From Dreissena polymorpha (taxonomy: Eukaryota; Mollusca; Bivalvia; Myida; Dreissenidae), in NCBI RefSeq assembly GCF_020536995.1, contig NC_068359.1:89176353-89240352 (forward strand): a stretch of DNA of 64,000 nt, given 5' to 3'. Below the pieces are notes generated by a model. That model ran no database searches and was not told where the DNA came from. It saw nothing but the letters and a program-made list of their open reading frames with translations. A program made the position numbers and the translations under genes. Below are positions 39,076 through 52,106 of this stretch, in pieces. Within the stretch, counting starts at the first letter, position 1. Each line of letters starts with the position of its first letter.

Positions 39076-40676
39076 GATAACATAACATAACATAACATAA
39101 GTTTTATTTAGTAATACAAGGCCTCCGGCCCAAAATACAAGCTATGTTTTACGTTCACACAATGTTTTCGTTTACGAAATTAAACTATAAAGATATAAAC
39201 AGTATATATAGAAATATTATACAATTATGTTTAAAGCTTCTATGATAGTTCAAACGCGCTTTTCAGAAAACGACTAAGTGCATAAATGCCTCTCTGAGAA
39301 GAGTCTGACATTATACGAATAAATAATGCTTCTGATGGATCAGAATGAAGCCACTCTTCCAGAAAGTATTTATGTCTAAGCTGTTTAACTTTTTCACATA
39401 CTAATAGGAAATGCAATTCATCGTCTATATCATAAATATTTTTGGTTTGACAGTATTGAAAAAATCTGAACTGGCGGTCAATTTTCATGTGACGCCCTTT
39501 CTCGATCATTAGGTTGTGGCTAGAACAACGAAAGTTTGATAGCGTTTTCTTCAAAATGTAGGTTAAAGGTATAGAGAGGTATCTTTCTGGGTGTAAGTTG
39601 CTTTTGTAAAGTTTATAACTAATCGCTTTTGGTGAGGAGTTTATACTAGCCAATATTTTCTGCTTAGCACGGTCTTTTAGTCTGTCTTGGAAAAGTTTCA
39701 AGAACGCCACAGTGTTTCCAACGTCTCCGTGTATCCACGCATACCCAAATCCGTATTGGAATAGTAACCTCTTCACTTGCGTAGCCCATGTAGTGCGTCC
39801 AGCCTCGTCTAATTGTCGTAGCATATTGTAACACCGTTTCGGGTATCGATGTACTGGCATCTGCGTGAGTTTACACCAGTATTTCACACATCTGTTCATA
39901 TATGTTACGAAAAGTGGATATCTCCCACATTCACTTAGCGCGAAAAAGTCGGCCACATTTCTATTAAGACAAGCTATGCGTTTACAAAACCTTATTTGCA
40001 CGTTTTCAATTTTCTCACAATACTTGTATCCCCACACCTCTGCCGAGTACGTAAGTATAGGTTTCACTACTGAATCGAACAATTTTAATGCTTCATGGTG
40101 GTGAAAATAACCGAAGTGTTTCTGTTGGTTCAGTATGGAGTTGACAGCCTTAAGCGCCTGGAGGCTAAGGATCTCTTTTGTTTTAGTCCATAGTAGTTTT
40201 GGCGTAAAGTAAGACCCGAGATATTTATAAAAAGTGACTGTTTCTAATACCACTCCTTTATACGTCCAAGATTCGTATGCCCGTAGTGGTCCTCCGTTTC
40301 GAAACACCATGATTTTCGATTTGTCAATGTTTATTTGCATTCCTGTTGAATCACAAAAGGAGGCCACATGATTAATCGATCGCTGAAGATTGATGACAGT
40401 ATCTGCTACGCATGCGACATCATCAGCAAAAAGGAAACCAGGAATCTTTTCATCGTAACCGGTTATTTTTACCCCGTAATCACTTGCAGATTTCAAGTAA
40501 TCTATTAGGTCGTTTATATAAAGGGAGAAAACTATTGTTGAACTAACACAGCCTTGTTTAGTTCCCTTTTCACAACAAAATGCATCGGTTAGATAGTTTC
40601 CGATATTAATACGCGATTTCAGTTGTCTATACATAGATCGAAATACTCGTTGGAATTTACCGTCTGGATATTACTT
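39076..40676 (-). mobile_element. 5'-truncated LINE with (TTATG)n tail
   Basis: On the minus strand this is the 3' 1.6 kb of a non-LTR retrotransposon. The body is one long frame (see 39240) followed by a short 3' UTR with AATAAA at 39103-39108 and four TTATG repeats at 39081-39100. It is truncated at the 5' side within the reverse transcriptase fingers. The long intact frame suggests a young insertion. Confidence 0.88.
39240..40634 (-). CDS. LINE reverse transcriptase, C-terminal 464 residues (partial)
   Basis: The frame reads back to a stop near 40673 (YPDGKFQRVFRS precedes the Met at 40634). RT motifs seen: KGTKQGCVSS...FSLYINDL at residues 23-42, the catalytic FADD at 68-71, KSKIMVF near 105-112 and YKYLGSYFT near 138. 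The region after the palm has a conserved tail: HNLMIEKGR...FRFFQYC...DDELHFLLVC. The endonuclease, ORF1 and RT fingers are missing, so it cannot copy itself. I cannot name the clade firmly (Jockey/CR1/RTE-like layout). Related to the decayed fragment at 18.7 kb. Confidence 0.88.
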   Translation of the reverse strand: MYRQLKSRINIGNYLTDAFCCEKGTKQGCVSSTIVFSLYINDLIDYLKSASDYGVKITGYDEKIPGFLFADDVACVADTVINLQRSINHVASFCDSTGMQINIDKSKIMVFRNGGPLRAYESWTYKGVVLETVTFYKYLGSYFTPKLLWTKTKEILSLQALKAVNSILNQQKHFGYFHHHEALKLFDSVVKPILTYSAEVWGYKYCEKIENVQIRFCKRIACLNRNVADFFALSECGRYPLFVTYMNRCVKYWCKLTQMPVHRYPKRCYNMLRQLDEAGRTTWATQVKRLLFQYGFGYAWIHGDVGNTVAFLKLFQDRLKDRAKQKILASINSSPKAISYKLYKSNLHPERYLSIPLTYILKKTLSNFRCSSHNLMIEKGRHMKIDRQFRFFQYCQTKNIYDIDDELHFLLVCEKVKQLRHKYFLEEWLHSDPSEALFIRIMSDSSQRGIYALSRFLKSAFELS

Positions 40677-40679
40677 GTA

Positions 40680-42370
40680 TACAGTTCTGTGAAAAGTATA
40701 ACCATGACAACGACAGGTAAAACATTTGATTTCTATAAATTGTTCATTAGTTTATAATAATAATATTATATGTGTACAGATATAACAATCAAAATGTATA
40801 AATTACGCTGGAAGAATCAAAACTGTTGTTTTGATGAGCTTGACAATATTTATTTTTTTACTTTTTACATGTGTTTAGTGAAACACAGTCTATAAGCATT
40901 GAATAAAGCGATTGTTGTGCTCTCATTACGACTATACATACATATAATAAATATACGAATATAAGTATATTTAACAAGTATTTGTTTAATAAAGAATGGA
41001 AAACAAACAGTATACACACTTTAATTTAATTTTAACAGGCTTAATTTGTTCCGCTTGCTTATATTGTTCAGCCTCATAATTAATTATGAATAAATCATCT
41101 TTTAATTAGTTCCATACACATATAAATACAGTTAATATGACGGTTAAATACTATCCATGTCACATTATGTCAGTGGTATTACAATTTATTATTAATGAAA
41201 ATCCTATATGTTGTATACAAAAGACACAATTGTGAAATAAATAAAGGATATATGTTCCATATGTAGTCATGTGAATATAAATGACAGACGTATGTGCTAA
41301 GATTATTCCAATATTTCCCTCGTTACATGACACACTATTCTTTTCCGATAGGAATTTAAGAAATGCAAGTATATGACATTAAACATAATAATTTTTCTAG
41401 AAGGAATTCACATAATCTCATTGCATGTTTTGATAACGCTGCTTTCGTCGATTTACTGTATATTTGGGAAGCCTGGACGTTCTATAAGTATGCGCTTGCG
41501 TTTATTAATAGACAGTTCTAGATCCCAATGGCGGATTTACTAGCAAAACATACTGACTGAGCTGTGACCCTTACAGGTTGCGTTTACAGTATCATATATA
41601 TCACATCACTGCATTGCAATTTACATTATTAATTATACATGTTGAACGGTTAAATGTGTACCTCAAATACGAGAATGTTGATTTTCTTCGTGTATCACGG
41701 TTAGGTTTTAAAGGGAAAAGCACAAATACATGAATGACATTCATAACGACAAAGATAGTATAAGCACAATGCCTATACCGACACGTTTAGTCGTGTATAC
41801 CTCAGAACCAAAAATGTTGCTCACGTGTCTGCACAAATTATGGAATTTCATAAAAGTGAAAATTCTTTAAGTTATACTAAATAAATTAGATCGTCAAGCA
41901 GTGTTTCACTTGATAACTAGAAACCCGTCGATGCAAATACGGAACGTTTTCTGTTCTGTTCAGCTTACGAATTTTGAACAAATGCGAAAAGTCGATTAAT
42001 TCATTTTGGTCTTTTGGCAGGGCATTTGCACAATATTTGATTGGATATTAACACAAGTCAACATAGGTCAAAGCCTGAGTTAGACAGCTTTGCCGTACAT
42101 TTCTGGATCTAAAGACTATAAAGATCAGAAAAACAACTATGCTGCTTATTTGTAAATTCACGGATACATTCATAAAGTATCTGAGGCAAAACCTATTAAC
42201 ATTAAATTTAATAGGCCTTTTAAATGTTTTTCAAAGGTCTTGCACATTTAAACATTGTATACTATTTACATTTACAAACTATATCGCACTTTTGTTAAAC
42301 TGTTTAGTGAAATTGAATTTATTCGTGCATGAGCTAACAGCGCCGGTAGATATTGGGCCGGCTTTGTTTG
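40680..42370. other. Non-coding stretch upstream of the F5/8-PAN gene
   Basis: AT-rich. The first exon with a signal peptide and promoter of the gene starting at 42374 should lie here or further left, but I could not identify them. Confidence 0.35.
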
Positions 42371-42373
42371 TAG

Positions 42374-45300
42374 GTACAAATATGGCTCTCCATAAACCCG
42401 CGATACAAACTGACACGTCGGGCGAGGCATCGGCAATCCTAGCTGTTGATGGATCAGCATCTACCTGTTCACAAACAGCAACGTTTGCATCGGAATGGAT
42501 ACTCGACCTGTTGGATTATTACGTTGTACAGGAAGTGACGATCCTTCCCGGTATAGGTATTTAGCATTGTACTTAAAGAGATATGGCGTCACTGCTTTAG
42601 TCTGATATTGGCACATCCAGCACATCAAACGCCGTTTTTGGCTTAATATGCATGCTTTGAAAAACAGTACGAGGAAACACTATAAGTATTTCCAATTTGT
42701 CAATAATTCGTATATTAACGAGAGTATGCACGATTTTGTCAAATATTTACGAATTTATATAAAACGTGTAAAAGACTTATTACACATATATATCAATATT
42801 AATTAAAATAAAAGTTAAAAAGAACATGTGTTGAAAAATGCGAAATAAGCCAGGTATTCGAATTAGCCAGCATGTATATCATGCATGTATGATGTGAATC
42901 TAAATTTCGTTTAACGGATTATTTCAATTTATAATTTGTCTTGCCTATTTTTCGTTATTGTAAGATATCTTTATCAATATATAACAATTTAACACATATA
43001 AAAATCGTGCATACTCTTTTTAATTTAAAAAAGTATTTATAATGTGTTTGATTTAACTCGTACTCATGCTAATCGATGTTTAATGGTATATGTTTATTGT
43101 ACAATTACTTAACGGAACAATGCATCCCGGTTCGGTTGCATTTATCTTTATGCTTTCGCTTAATCCAAAGTCCCAAAAGTTATTTAAGAAGCGAAAGTTG
43201 TGTAAACAATGATTCTCAACAACATGCATTTTGAATTGCACCCATTACATATGAAACTTTAAATAAATGCGCGTATGGTATTAAACAGCACGTTTTTTAA
43301 ACACATTTAAACACAACACATTTATTAAACCGTGCCTTCATAGAAGATGTAATAAGCCTATAGTCGAATATATATGAATGGTCCTGATGTATTATTATCT
43401 GCATTCGTGCGAACAATCAAGTATAAGCAATAAAATGTTTAGTTCCGTGATTTCTTCATCATTTAGATTGTACTCGTTATCTCAAAACTACTATTTATAC
43501 AGTCCATTAAATACTTGAAAACATTTTTATCCGTTTTGTTCCATAGTTTATTGCATATGATGTGTTTTTCTTTCCAGAAGACAAATCTCAATGGGAGTCA
43601 TCCGTTGCGGCATTTTCCTCCGAAACTATTGGGTATCGTATTCGTATAGACAAATGCGAACAATTTTCCACCTTAAGTGTTTAAATTTATTGCATTGATC
43701 AACCAGCCGTCGAACCCCTTTAGGTTTTACTTCTACTTCCATACGCACATAAAACAAGCGGGTCACCATTGCTCTATAGCGCCTACCAAATTATTCAAAA
43801 ATCACTAATTGTCGAAGACTTGACTTGGTGACCAAATATTTAACCCCACTTGAGCTAGATTGAAACATGGCATTAACTTTGTCACTATAAATAGTCTGAA
43901 CTTGTTGCATCAAGGTCTTATAAAGTTTTGTTTAGGGTGGCTATATGGGTTTTCTTCTATTTGACTTGGTAACCTAGATTTTACAAACACTTTATCCGGA
44001 TTAGAACTTGACCCAGATATTGTCAAGATAAACATTCTGGTCAAGTTTCATCAAGATTGAGTAACAAAATAATAGTAAAATATAAATGGTTTCCAACATT
44101 TAACTTGGTGACTTTGTAAAAATAACCATAATGATCGAGATACAAACATATGTTATATATATATATATTAGGGATGGCAAACCAAAGCAAATCCGTCACC
44201 GGTTAACCTGTTTCGATATTGGAGCGGTTAACCGGTTAACCGACTGTCTTTGTACCACATAAAAAAATAACATTCGAAAAACGTATATGTTTTTATAGGT
44301 CTTTGACGTTTATAAACAATTACATGCATATGCAAATATACTCTGTCGTGTTGATTTTCTTGCAGCCTAATTATTTGTGCGTTGTGAGAAATCCAGGCAT
44401 GTTCGTACAGTGTCGTCCCAGATTATCCTGTGCAGTGCGTAAAGGCTTATCAGGGACGAAATTTCGCCTCGGTTGACAGTATTTCCTCAAGTTGACAAAT
44501 ATACTGTCCCCCTGTCAACATCTAATATTTATATAATGTAAACTTGGTATTATATTAGACTTTGCATGTGCTTAGTGTACGCATAACGTATATTGTGGTT
44601 CAAAATCCACATTTATAATACTTTGATTACTATATTACCTAACCCCTAATGGTGTGTATTTTATTACAGGTTGAATTTAACCAAAATGTGCTGGTTTCGA
44701 GGTTAGACATACATGAACTTGAACGCTCAGGCAGCGTTAAGGCCATCAAGTGCAAAGCTGACGGAAGCTGGTTATCTTTATGGAGCACACAGCCATTAAG
44801 CTCGCTATCCTATGGACGCATATTTTCCCCAGTGCTGGTATTTATTTCTTCGTTTAATTTCTAGAGCAAAACAAATTGTCAAGTGCATTGTGAATGATTT
44901 TTTTTTTCTTCATTTTTTCTGATGTCTGGCAGGCTTAATTAAAGAAGGGGAAGAAAGATGAATAGACGGATTGATGAATGGATTGATCAATGGATGCATG
45001 GGTGATTGGAGTGACGGGTAGATGGATGGGTGGATGGATGAATGGGTGGGTGGCTGAATGAACGGATGGATGGATGAATGGATTGATGGATGGATTGACG
45101 GGCGAACGGATGGACGGCCGGACGGACGGATGGATGATTAGATGGGTGAATAGATGGGCCTCTAAAATGGAGAGAGGGAGCTACGAAGGGAGGGTGGGCC
45201 ACCAGACGAGCGGACGAACGGACGGACAGATAGATGGTGTTTCGGGGTTCATGGATTTATTTTTTGATGCATTTCGGTTCAGTAAATAGTTTGAGGATTG

Positions 45301-47250
45301 TTTTGGGGATGACTAGATCGGTCGATGGTGGTCTAGATACATGTTTCACTAAATATATGGATGAATGCTGCTTTAAATGCATATCGGAAATCGTGGTTTG
45401 ATTTTAGACTAGTTCTTGCTTTTCCAATTACATCCGAGTGGAGTTCAAATGTATTGGTTATGCAGTGGCAATAGACGCGATTCAATTGCATGGGCACGCC
45501 AGTGAGTACAAAACAATTATAGTTTGATCAATGGGGCTTACTATGTTCTAATTTATTGCCTATATTTTTGCTGTAACTATAGAGTTAAGTGATCGAATTG
45601 TATATAAGGTGGTGTTCAATATGCATAGATATGTTAAGCGTGCGAGTATGAATATTTCGGATGAGGACTTTTCGAATGTCATGCAAGTACGGTTTGAAAT
45701 AGTTTCAGAAGCCCAAACATTCAGAGGTTGTACCAGGTTGAGAAAATGCTGATTGTGTCCACAAACGAGACCAGCAAATGGAGCCTTATGGACAAAAGCG
45801 TGTTAAGACATGTCAAAATACAGAAGCACCCAAAACTCGCACCGATGAAAATCTGCGAGGTCAATGTCAGAGGAAACCAACAACCCAGACTCCCACGTAC
45901 ATAATCTATCTTTTATGGTTCCATTACATTAATTGTATTAATATTCTAAGTTGGTAATTTGGTCGTTTGACAGAAGATACATATTCTACATTATCCCTTT
46001 ATTAGATAATTATAATTATTTTGCTTAATCCGATTAGCATTATAAGACTTCGTTGGTGCACGATACCAATTTGAGATTGTATATCACTGTTACGAAACGA
46101 ACCAAAGTAAGTGTAGAGTTTCTCTGCTTAAAATAATACGTGAAGCAATTGATCAATCGTAATGTAGAACAGTTTGTTTAGTATTTTCATGAAAGCATGT
46201 TTTTCGATAAATGTTATAACATACACCCTATTAGTATTGTATCGAAATGCTGTTTAACAGTTTGATGACACTCTTCCCCAGATGGTCCATTAAGAGTCGC
46301 TCGTGTTGGCCCCATATAGATGACCAAACTTGTCTCATTAAAGTATTAAGATAACTTTAATGACATGTTTGTTTCGAGGTATATGAATGAACATGTTATT
46401 AAAGTATTTAATATGTACGTAAGGTATTTCAGTAAGTAAACAGTGTTTTGTGCCGTAAGTATCCAGAAATGCTCATAGCATGCGTTAAACTGTAAGCCTG
46501 CTCTTATTTACCATTACTACAGTTGATACGTCGTATATTCTTATTTCGGATACAACTAATTATTGTTATAAATATCCTTATTGTTCAGATTTATATCCCA
46601 GGGCTCTTTACGATTGTCGGTATCTTTACTTCTTAAAAGATACCTTGTGCTCAAGCATTCTACAAATTACCTGTAATACGGAAAATATACTGAAACGTAC
46701 TCTGGAGTATGGCCGGGTTCCTTTTTGCTGTTCCAGGGGTACATTCAAGTACATTGTATATCTGTATGTAGTACATGAGCCGACAACGCCAAAGTTAAAG
46801 TTAGTTGTTTGTTGGGAAACTGGTCTAAGTGTCATCTAGATCAAAAACCACATCGCCAATGTTGTAGCTGAAAGTTGCTTATTAAGTTTGTTTTCTGATT
46901 ACATATGTTTTCATTTGAGCGAGTCTAAAGGAGGATATCCAATATGTAAAGGCGTGTCTGCGACCTAAATAAAATAACACAATTAATAATAATGTCAAAT
47001 ATGTTTAGCTTTCCGTGTTGTGACTGGAATCCGTATGTCGAGTCAACGCATGGCAACCGTCACTAGGGTAACGTCCAAAATCATGTGCGCGCAAGAATGT
47101 CTACACCAGGTGGCGCCACCGTGCAGGACTGCACAATACGACTAGGACAAACAAAGCTGCGCACTGTTTGATGGATATGAACATGAAAAGGACACAATGA
47201 ATGGAAACTTCACGATCGTTTCCAAGTACGCTGAGTCCATTTTCGACTAA
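42374..47250 (+). CDS. F5/8-type lectin, FBXL4-like discoidin and PAN/apple domain gene, with one in-frame stop
   Basis: Seven exons with matching phases: 42374-42550, 43578-43678, 44670-44837, 45408-45501, 45583-45686, 45725-45896 (or from 45737), 47009-47250. Order of parts: an F5/8-type (fucolectin-like) start (TNMALHKPAIQT, AILAVDGSASTCSQ, EWILDL, VVQEVTILP); a linker; a discoidin-like unit like the N-terminal part of FBXL4 (VEFNQNVLVSRLDIHELERS, GSWLSLWS, GRIFSPVL, YIRVEFKC, AIDAIQLHGHA); an F5/8-like end (HVKIQK, MKICEVNVRG); and a PAN/apple unit (IMCAQECL, CRTAQYD, SCALFDGYEHE). TAG at 47143 interrupts the PAN unit although similarity continues past it. Terminal exon stop at 47248, AATAAA at 47283. 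The signal-peptide exon was not found. Exon 45583 is the least certain. Probably secreted or membrane-anchored recognition protein; possible pseudogene or nonsense allele. Confidence 0.65.
44165..44235. repeat. Fragment of an AACCGGTTAACCG-ended element
   Basis: TAGGGATGGCAAACC followed by CACCGGTTAACC and GCGGTTAACCGGTTAACCG matches the style of hAT-type element ends common in molluscs and resembles the element at 60.9-62.2 kb. The other end was not found. It lies in an intron of the F5/8-PAN gene. Confidence 0.4.
44409..44480. repeat. AATCAGGGACGAC palindromic repeat, short copy
   Basis: TGTCGTCCCAGATTATCCTGTGCAG and TTATCAGGGACGAAATTTCGCC are the two arms of a short palindromic repeat that I recall as very common in bivalve genomes. 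A longer copy is at 62236. Confidence 0.6.
44960..45240 (+). repeat. Degenerate (GGAT)n microsatellite
   Basis: GGATGGATG-type repeats with ACGGACGG variants over about 280 bases in an intron of the F5/8-PAN gene. Confidence 0.85.
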
Positions 47251-47282
47251 ACTAAAAAGAAAAAATATCCCAACGACAGCAC

Positions 47283-47288
47283 AATAAA
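47283..47288 (+). terminator. Polyadenylation signal after the PAN exon
   Basis: AATAAA 33 bases below the TAA at 47248, supporting 47009-47250 as the terminal exon. Confidence 0.55.
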
Positions 47289-48315
47289 TTAATGCGCTAT
47301 TTATTTTTACCATAATTGCTAGCACATATGTTAGCAGGAAAACATAACGTATTTACACTTGGTTTGTGTATCAATAGTGTGGGTCAAGGATGAAAATATT
47401 AAATTTAACATATTCTCACGTTTATGTTGCCAATTTTCATCGTATGTAAGAACATAATCATTTTCGAACATGATAGCCTTTGGCTTGGACATTTTTATTT
47501 TTACGATTTTGTGGAAGTAAGAATTGTGAAAAATAAGTTAAACAACCGTCAATACCCGATTCCTTACCAATAAAAAATGTTGGTTATTTGATTGTTTGTC
47601 TTCTGCTATTTATTTGTATTGCTCTGAAAACGTGAGATCACAGCTTTTGTTGTATTTTTATGTTTTTTATATTATTTGCTTTGTTGTTGTTGTAAAAGCA
47701 TGTACTCATATACATACCATTGTGTATTTCATGTATTCTATGTAAATTGAAAATAAATGCTTCGATATACTACTTTTAATCGTTAAATAAATTATTCAAT
47801 TCTTCTCGACTAAATATTGACTCTAAAACAAACTATGTTATCTAGTTAGTATTGTTCAAGTATTTTGCGTCAAGTTGTGCTGGAATGTTTTGATTGGAAC
47901 GACTTCGATGGTCAGTACCTGTATCACATATGATATACTCTTTGTATTTATTTGTAAACCAGTTGAAAAAAGTAATTCAGAAAAAAAATACATTGTTCAT
48001 TTAAAGAGGAATATATTATTACATAATAATAACTAAGTCAATAAAATACAAATGGTGATAAAATACTAATAAGTTTGAACAAAATATACTACATAATACA
48101 TGTGGATAGTATACATCAATGTAACATGCAGCGATTATACGCAATAATTATTCTATTGTGGTGTTGTTGTTGTTGTTATTAATGGTGGATCTATAATTAT
48201 AATGATTTTGATTTGTAAATATGATAATATATAATATTCTTCTACTTCATCATTGTATTATGATAAGTAATAATAGTAGTAGTGAAACTTTAATTATTAT
48301 CATTATTGGTATACT

Positions 48316-48317
48316 TA

Positions 48318-48353
<36 letters not shown>

Positions 48354-48354
48354 G
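48316..48354. repeat. (ATT)n microsatellite
   Basis: About 13 ATT units, preceded by a GTT run near 48160. Confidence 0.85.
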
Positions 48355-49257
48355 CCTAAGCTTTATTTAATTTACCTATACAAATTTATACCAATTCATG
48401 TTGTGTGACAAAATATTTTGCGTGTAATGTCTCCATTGATCAAACGGAAATCTATTTATTGAAAATGCATATTTGAACAGACGAAACTGCATATTGTTAA
48501 CTTGAAGCGTTGCTACATCTTTAAAGAATGCACGGTGTGAGACCGTAGTCTTAATTTTTACATATAAAAGAAACATAAAACTAAAAAATTATAAGATGTG
48601 ACAGCTTTAATATTTAATACTGTAAAACATATACAATATTCGCTCGCTAGTCTATTATCAATGATTGCGTCATATGCTATATCTTGACTTCGTCAATTGA
48701 TATGTTTCGCTTATTACTTTCACACGATTGTTCTCAGGTATAACTCTCTAGCAACTGACATGAAATATTCCATTCTCATAATGGGCAATTTCTTCATACA
48801 AAAAAAAATCTTTGGGTATTCTTTTTATTTCCGAATTCATATTTTATCAATATTGAACCTTCCTAAACTTCAAACACTATTTCCTCATTTAAAGCTTTTT
48901 TAATCATAACTGACTTTCAAAATGAATAAACGTTATTCCCTACCTGAATGAAACCCTACATAAATTACGAAAAAACTTACTTTAACATAAAATAATATCA
49001 TATGCATTTTTGCACATATACACGTATTTCAAAGTGGTATATGGTCGGGAAGACTTCATTAAAGGAAGCCACGTACAGATATTTATTTTTTACGAAGGCG
49101 GTACTTCATTCGTTCTCATTTCGAAACGCCGAGTTCAAGTATACTGTAATTAAAAATAAGTTCTTTACTCAAGTATGCATCCATGCATCCATACACAATC
49201 AAACTTTTTAGAATATCAAACCTGAATATTATAACCACGATAAAAATAGGGTCTGGC

Positions 49258-49646
49258 ACGAGTTGTCATATCATACCATATTTTATTAAACGAGTTCAGG
49301 AATTTTGTTAATAAGCGAGCCTTTTGCGAGCTTACTAACAAATTTCCTGGACGAGTTTGATAAACTATGGTATGATATGACAACGACTGTCAGATCTTTT
49401 TATCACATGCTTTAAAATGAGCAAATTTAATAAATATTTACGCAAACATTATGATAAATCCCGGATGTTGTTTACATTTCGTGACGTCATTTGACGTCCC
49501 AACATCATTTCAGCAAAATAACAAAATGCGATTGGTCAAAAAACGAAAACTAAGCCAATGAAAATATTGTATTACACATGTGTAATATAAAAAAAGTAAT
49601 GTTGGTTGTATTACATGGAAAACAGGGTATAGGATGTGATAAAGTA
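49258..49646. mobile_element. Palindromic MITE-like element
   Basis: ACGAGTTGTCATATCATACC...AATAAGCGAG at 49258-49322 is the near reverse complement of 49324-49388, a hairpin with about 65-base arms. A flanking pair TTTATCACATGC (about 49399) and ATGTGATAAAG (about 49637) suggests a further inverted repeat. No frame. Confidence 0.5.
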
Positions 49647-52106
49647 AATTATCAAAACATGTATCTGCTTACTTTTCCGATCACTGAGCGTTCACAATGA
49701 AAATATACGTATTTCCTTTATTGAAATAAACCTTTCTTAAATTACGATAAACATACTTTAAAATAAGTTGATATCATGTGCTTTGTTGCACGTATTAAAA
49801 CTTCATTAAACAAAATTATGTACAGATGTGTATTTTAAGTAAAGCGAAACTGCACTAGCAGTTATGCTGAAACGCCGATTTAAAGCAGAGTTTAACACAA
49901 TAAAAACTTAATTATTCATCAGTGTTAATCATCTGACACATTTATTGTCGGTTTAATTTAAGGAACGATTACTTTCAAACATATATTGTGCATAGTAAGT
50001 TATTTCCTTACACAAGAAATATAATGAGTTTTCCTGATTTAAGACAAGTAACCCTTTGTTTTGAAAAAAAAATGAACTTGTTGACGTATTGGATTATCTA
50101 AATGTTAAGATCATTACTGTTGCTGTTCGTCAACGTATTCGGAATACGTTTCATCGAACATAGTAAGATACTTTCTCGTATATGCCTACATTATTATATT
50201 ACTGTAAATTAAAAGAATCCCCACTTAAAAGTAGAATCTGATCAGAACCATGTTTCGCATAACATTGCGTCTCAGATCAAATGTGAATATTTAAACATGC
50301 TAATACACAAATATTCAAAGAAATGTTTGCGTTTGTAGACACACGTTGATTGATCCGAATAATCTTCTGTTGTACCGGAGTGTGGTTTCGAATATTAGAC
50401 AAAACATCTTGCTAAAACGACCAAGATTAAAAAGCTGCAATCTTGTGAAAACAAAGTCGAATAGAAAATCAGACATATGTATTAATTGCCCATTTTCCCC
50501 CTTGGTGAACGATCTATTTCTTGATTGTTCATGTATTGTGTCCTTTGCGATATTTTGTCCATACAGATTTGAAAAGTATACTGGAAATTTGAGTATATCT
50601 GGATGATAATTGTTCGTTACATCCGCCTTAATTAAAAGTGAATCTTAGGCCTAGTATATCATTGACTTTGAGTCTATGATTATGCATGGTAAATATAAAG
50701 TTCACGCAGATCATGCAAATACTCTCGTCTTCCTGTGCGCTGATCAGGCGTACCTGCCCAGACTCCATCCGTTCTCAGAATTATGCCTTTGGAGCGTTTT
50801 GTTTATTTCCACAAACAAAAGAAAAAAGATAGATCAAAGCGATGCCAATTTTGAACCAATGGAATTTCTTGACCACAGTGGTTCAGGCCCACTATTTGAT
50901 GTAGCATACACAATTAGAAAGCTCTGGAGCTTTCGGTTTATAGAACGATGATGTAAGTTATTTTTATGTAAGTGCGTATTAATCAGGTGTCAAAATGATA
51001 CACTCAGTTTTTATTAAGGAAACATGTATTATACAAAAGTTATAGAGGGCCACAATTCGATAAAACACACCAAATATAAAACATCTGTTGTATGGTATCA
51101 TAGAATAATATTTATGAAAATCTCTTTTCTGATATCCATTTTACCTCCAAAGACATACAAAGCATCGTACGAAATAACGTGAACAACTTAAAACAAGTTC
51201 ATTTAAGGTTCTTTCTATCATGTTAAATAACATTTTATCAACAGTTTAGGAGGAGATGTCATTAAAAAAAGTTCACCAGAACGCATATTTCACGACTCGC
51301 GACGCAAGACGATCGAAAAGCGATTCGAAAAGCTCATGTGCGATGTGCATGAATTAACTCAATAATTGCAATAATTGTTATCCTACGGATTAAAATATGT
51401 AACCATGTATTTATATTTCAACATTCAACTTCATAAAATGCCGGAAAAGTAGCATGTAACTATTTAACAAACTAACGGTAATATACAAGTGAAAACCACA
51501 ACATTCAAATCCTTTTATTTAGGATGATATAAGTAACAGTCGACTTAAAGAAAATTAGTAATAACCGAGATTTAAATAAGGCTTTTTAAATGTGCTCGAA
51601 AACATATATAGCAAATATACCAAATTGCAGAAGTGTATAATTAATGCTAATAGAGTTCACGAGCGCTAGGCAATATCGCAGCCCAAAGTAGTATTAGTTT
51701 TGTAGAAGTTGTTGGGAACGTTAGTGTGCGTATCGGTTTTAACGCTGTACTTAGTACATGTACACAGTGTATTGACAAATTTTAGGTTTTCAAAATATGG
51801 TTTAATTAAGCAATTTTAATAATACAAATTCGACCGCTTACACGTATTTTGACATAACATGCAGCTCAAAAGAATTTGTCTCGCTTCAATTTTATTCGCG
51901 TTGATATATCCTTGAAATTTAAAGCAATAAAAGCCTTTTGACAAATGGTGCATCTTATTTATAAACAAACATAAAGGAAAGAAAAAAACAAATTACATCA
52001 TTATTTGGTAGCAAATTGAACTTAATATGTTTGCAAAATATTTTTTTTCTGCTTAAGAAACGTATTTTGCATCCATTTTATGATGTTTCCTGCTACTGTT
52101 TTCCAG

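Larger units (their letters stand above)
47300..52100. other. Gene-poor intergenic stretch
   Basis: Mostly AT-rich with ATT/TTG triplet runs near 48160-48355 and a foldback-like repeat at 49258-49646. Frames at 50346-50606 and 50676-50951 (plus) look moderately coding, the second ending in a donor-like GATGTAAGTT, but no family was recognised. Confidence 0.3.

Noticed and set aside
44987-45289. Pro/His/Ser frame on minus and Asp/Gly/Met frame on plus
   Set aside because: Products of the (GGAT)n microsatellite in an intron.
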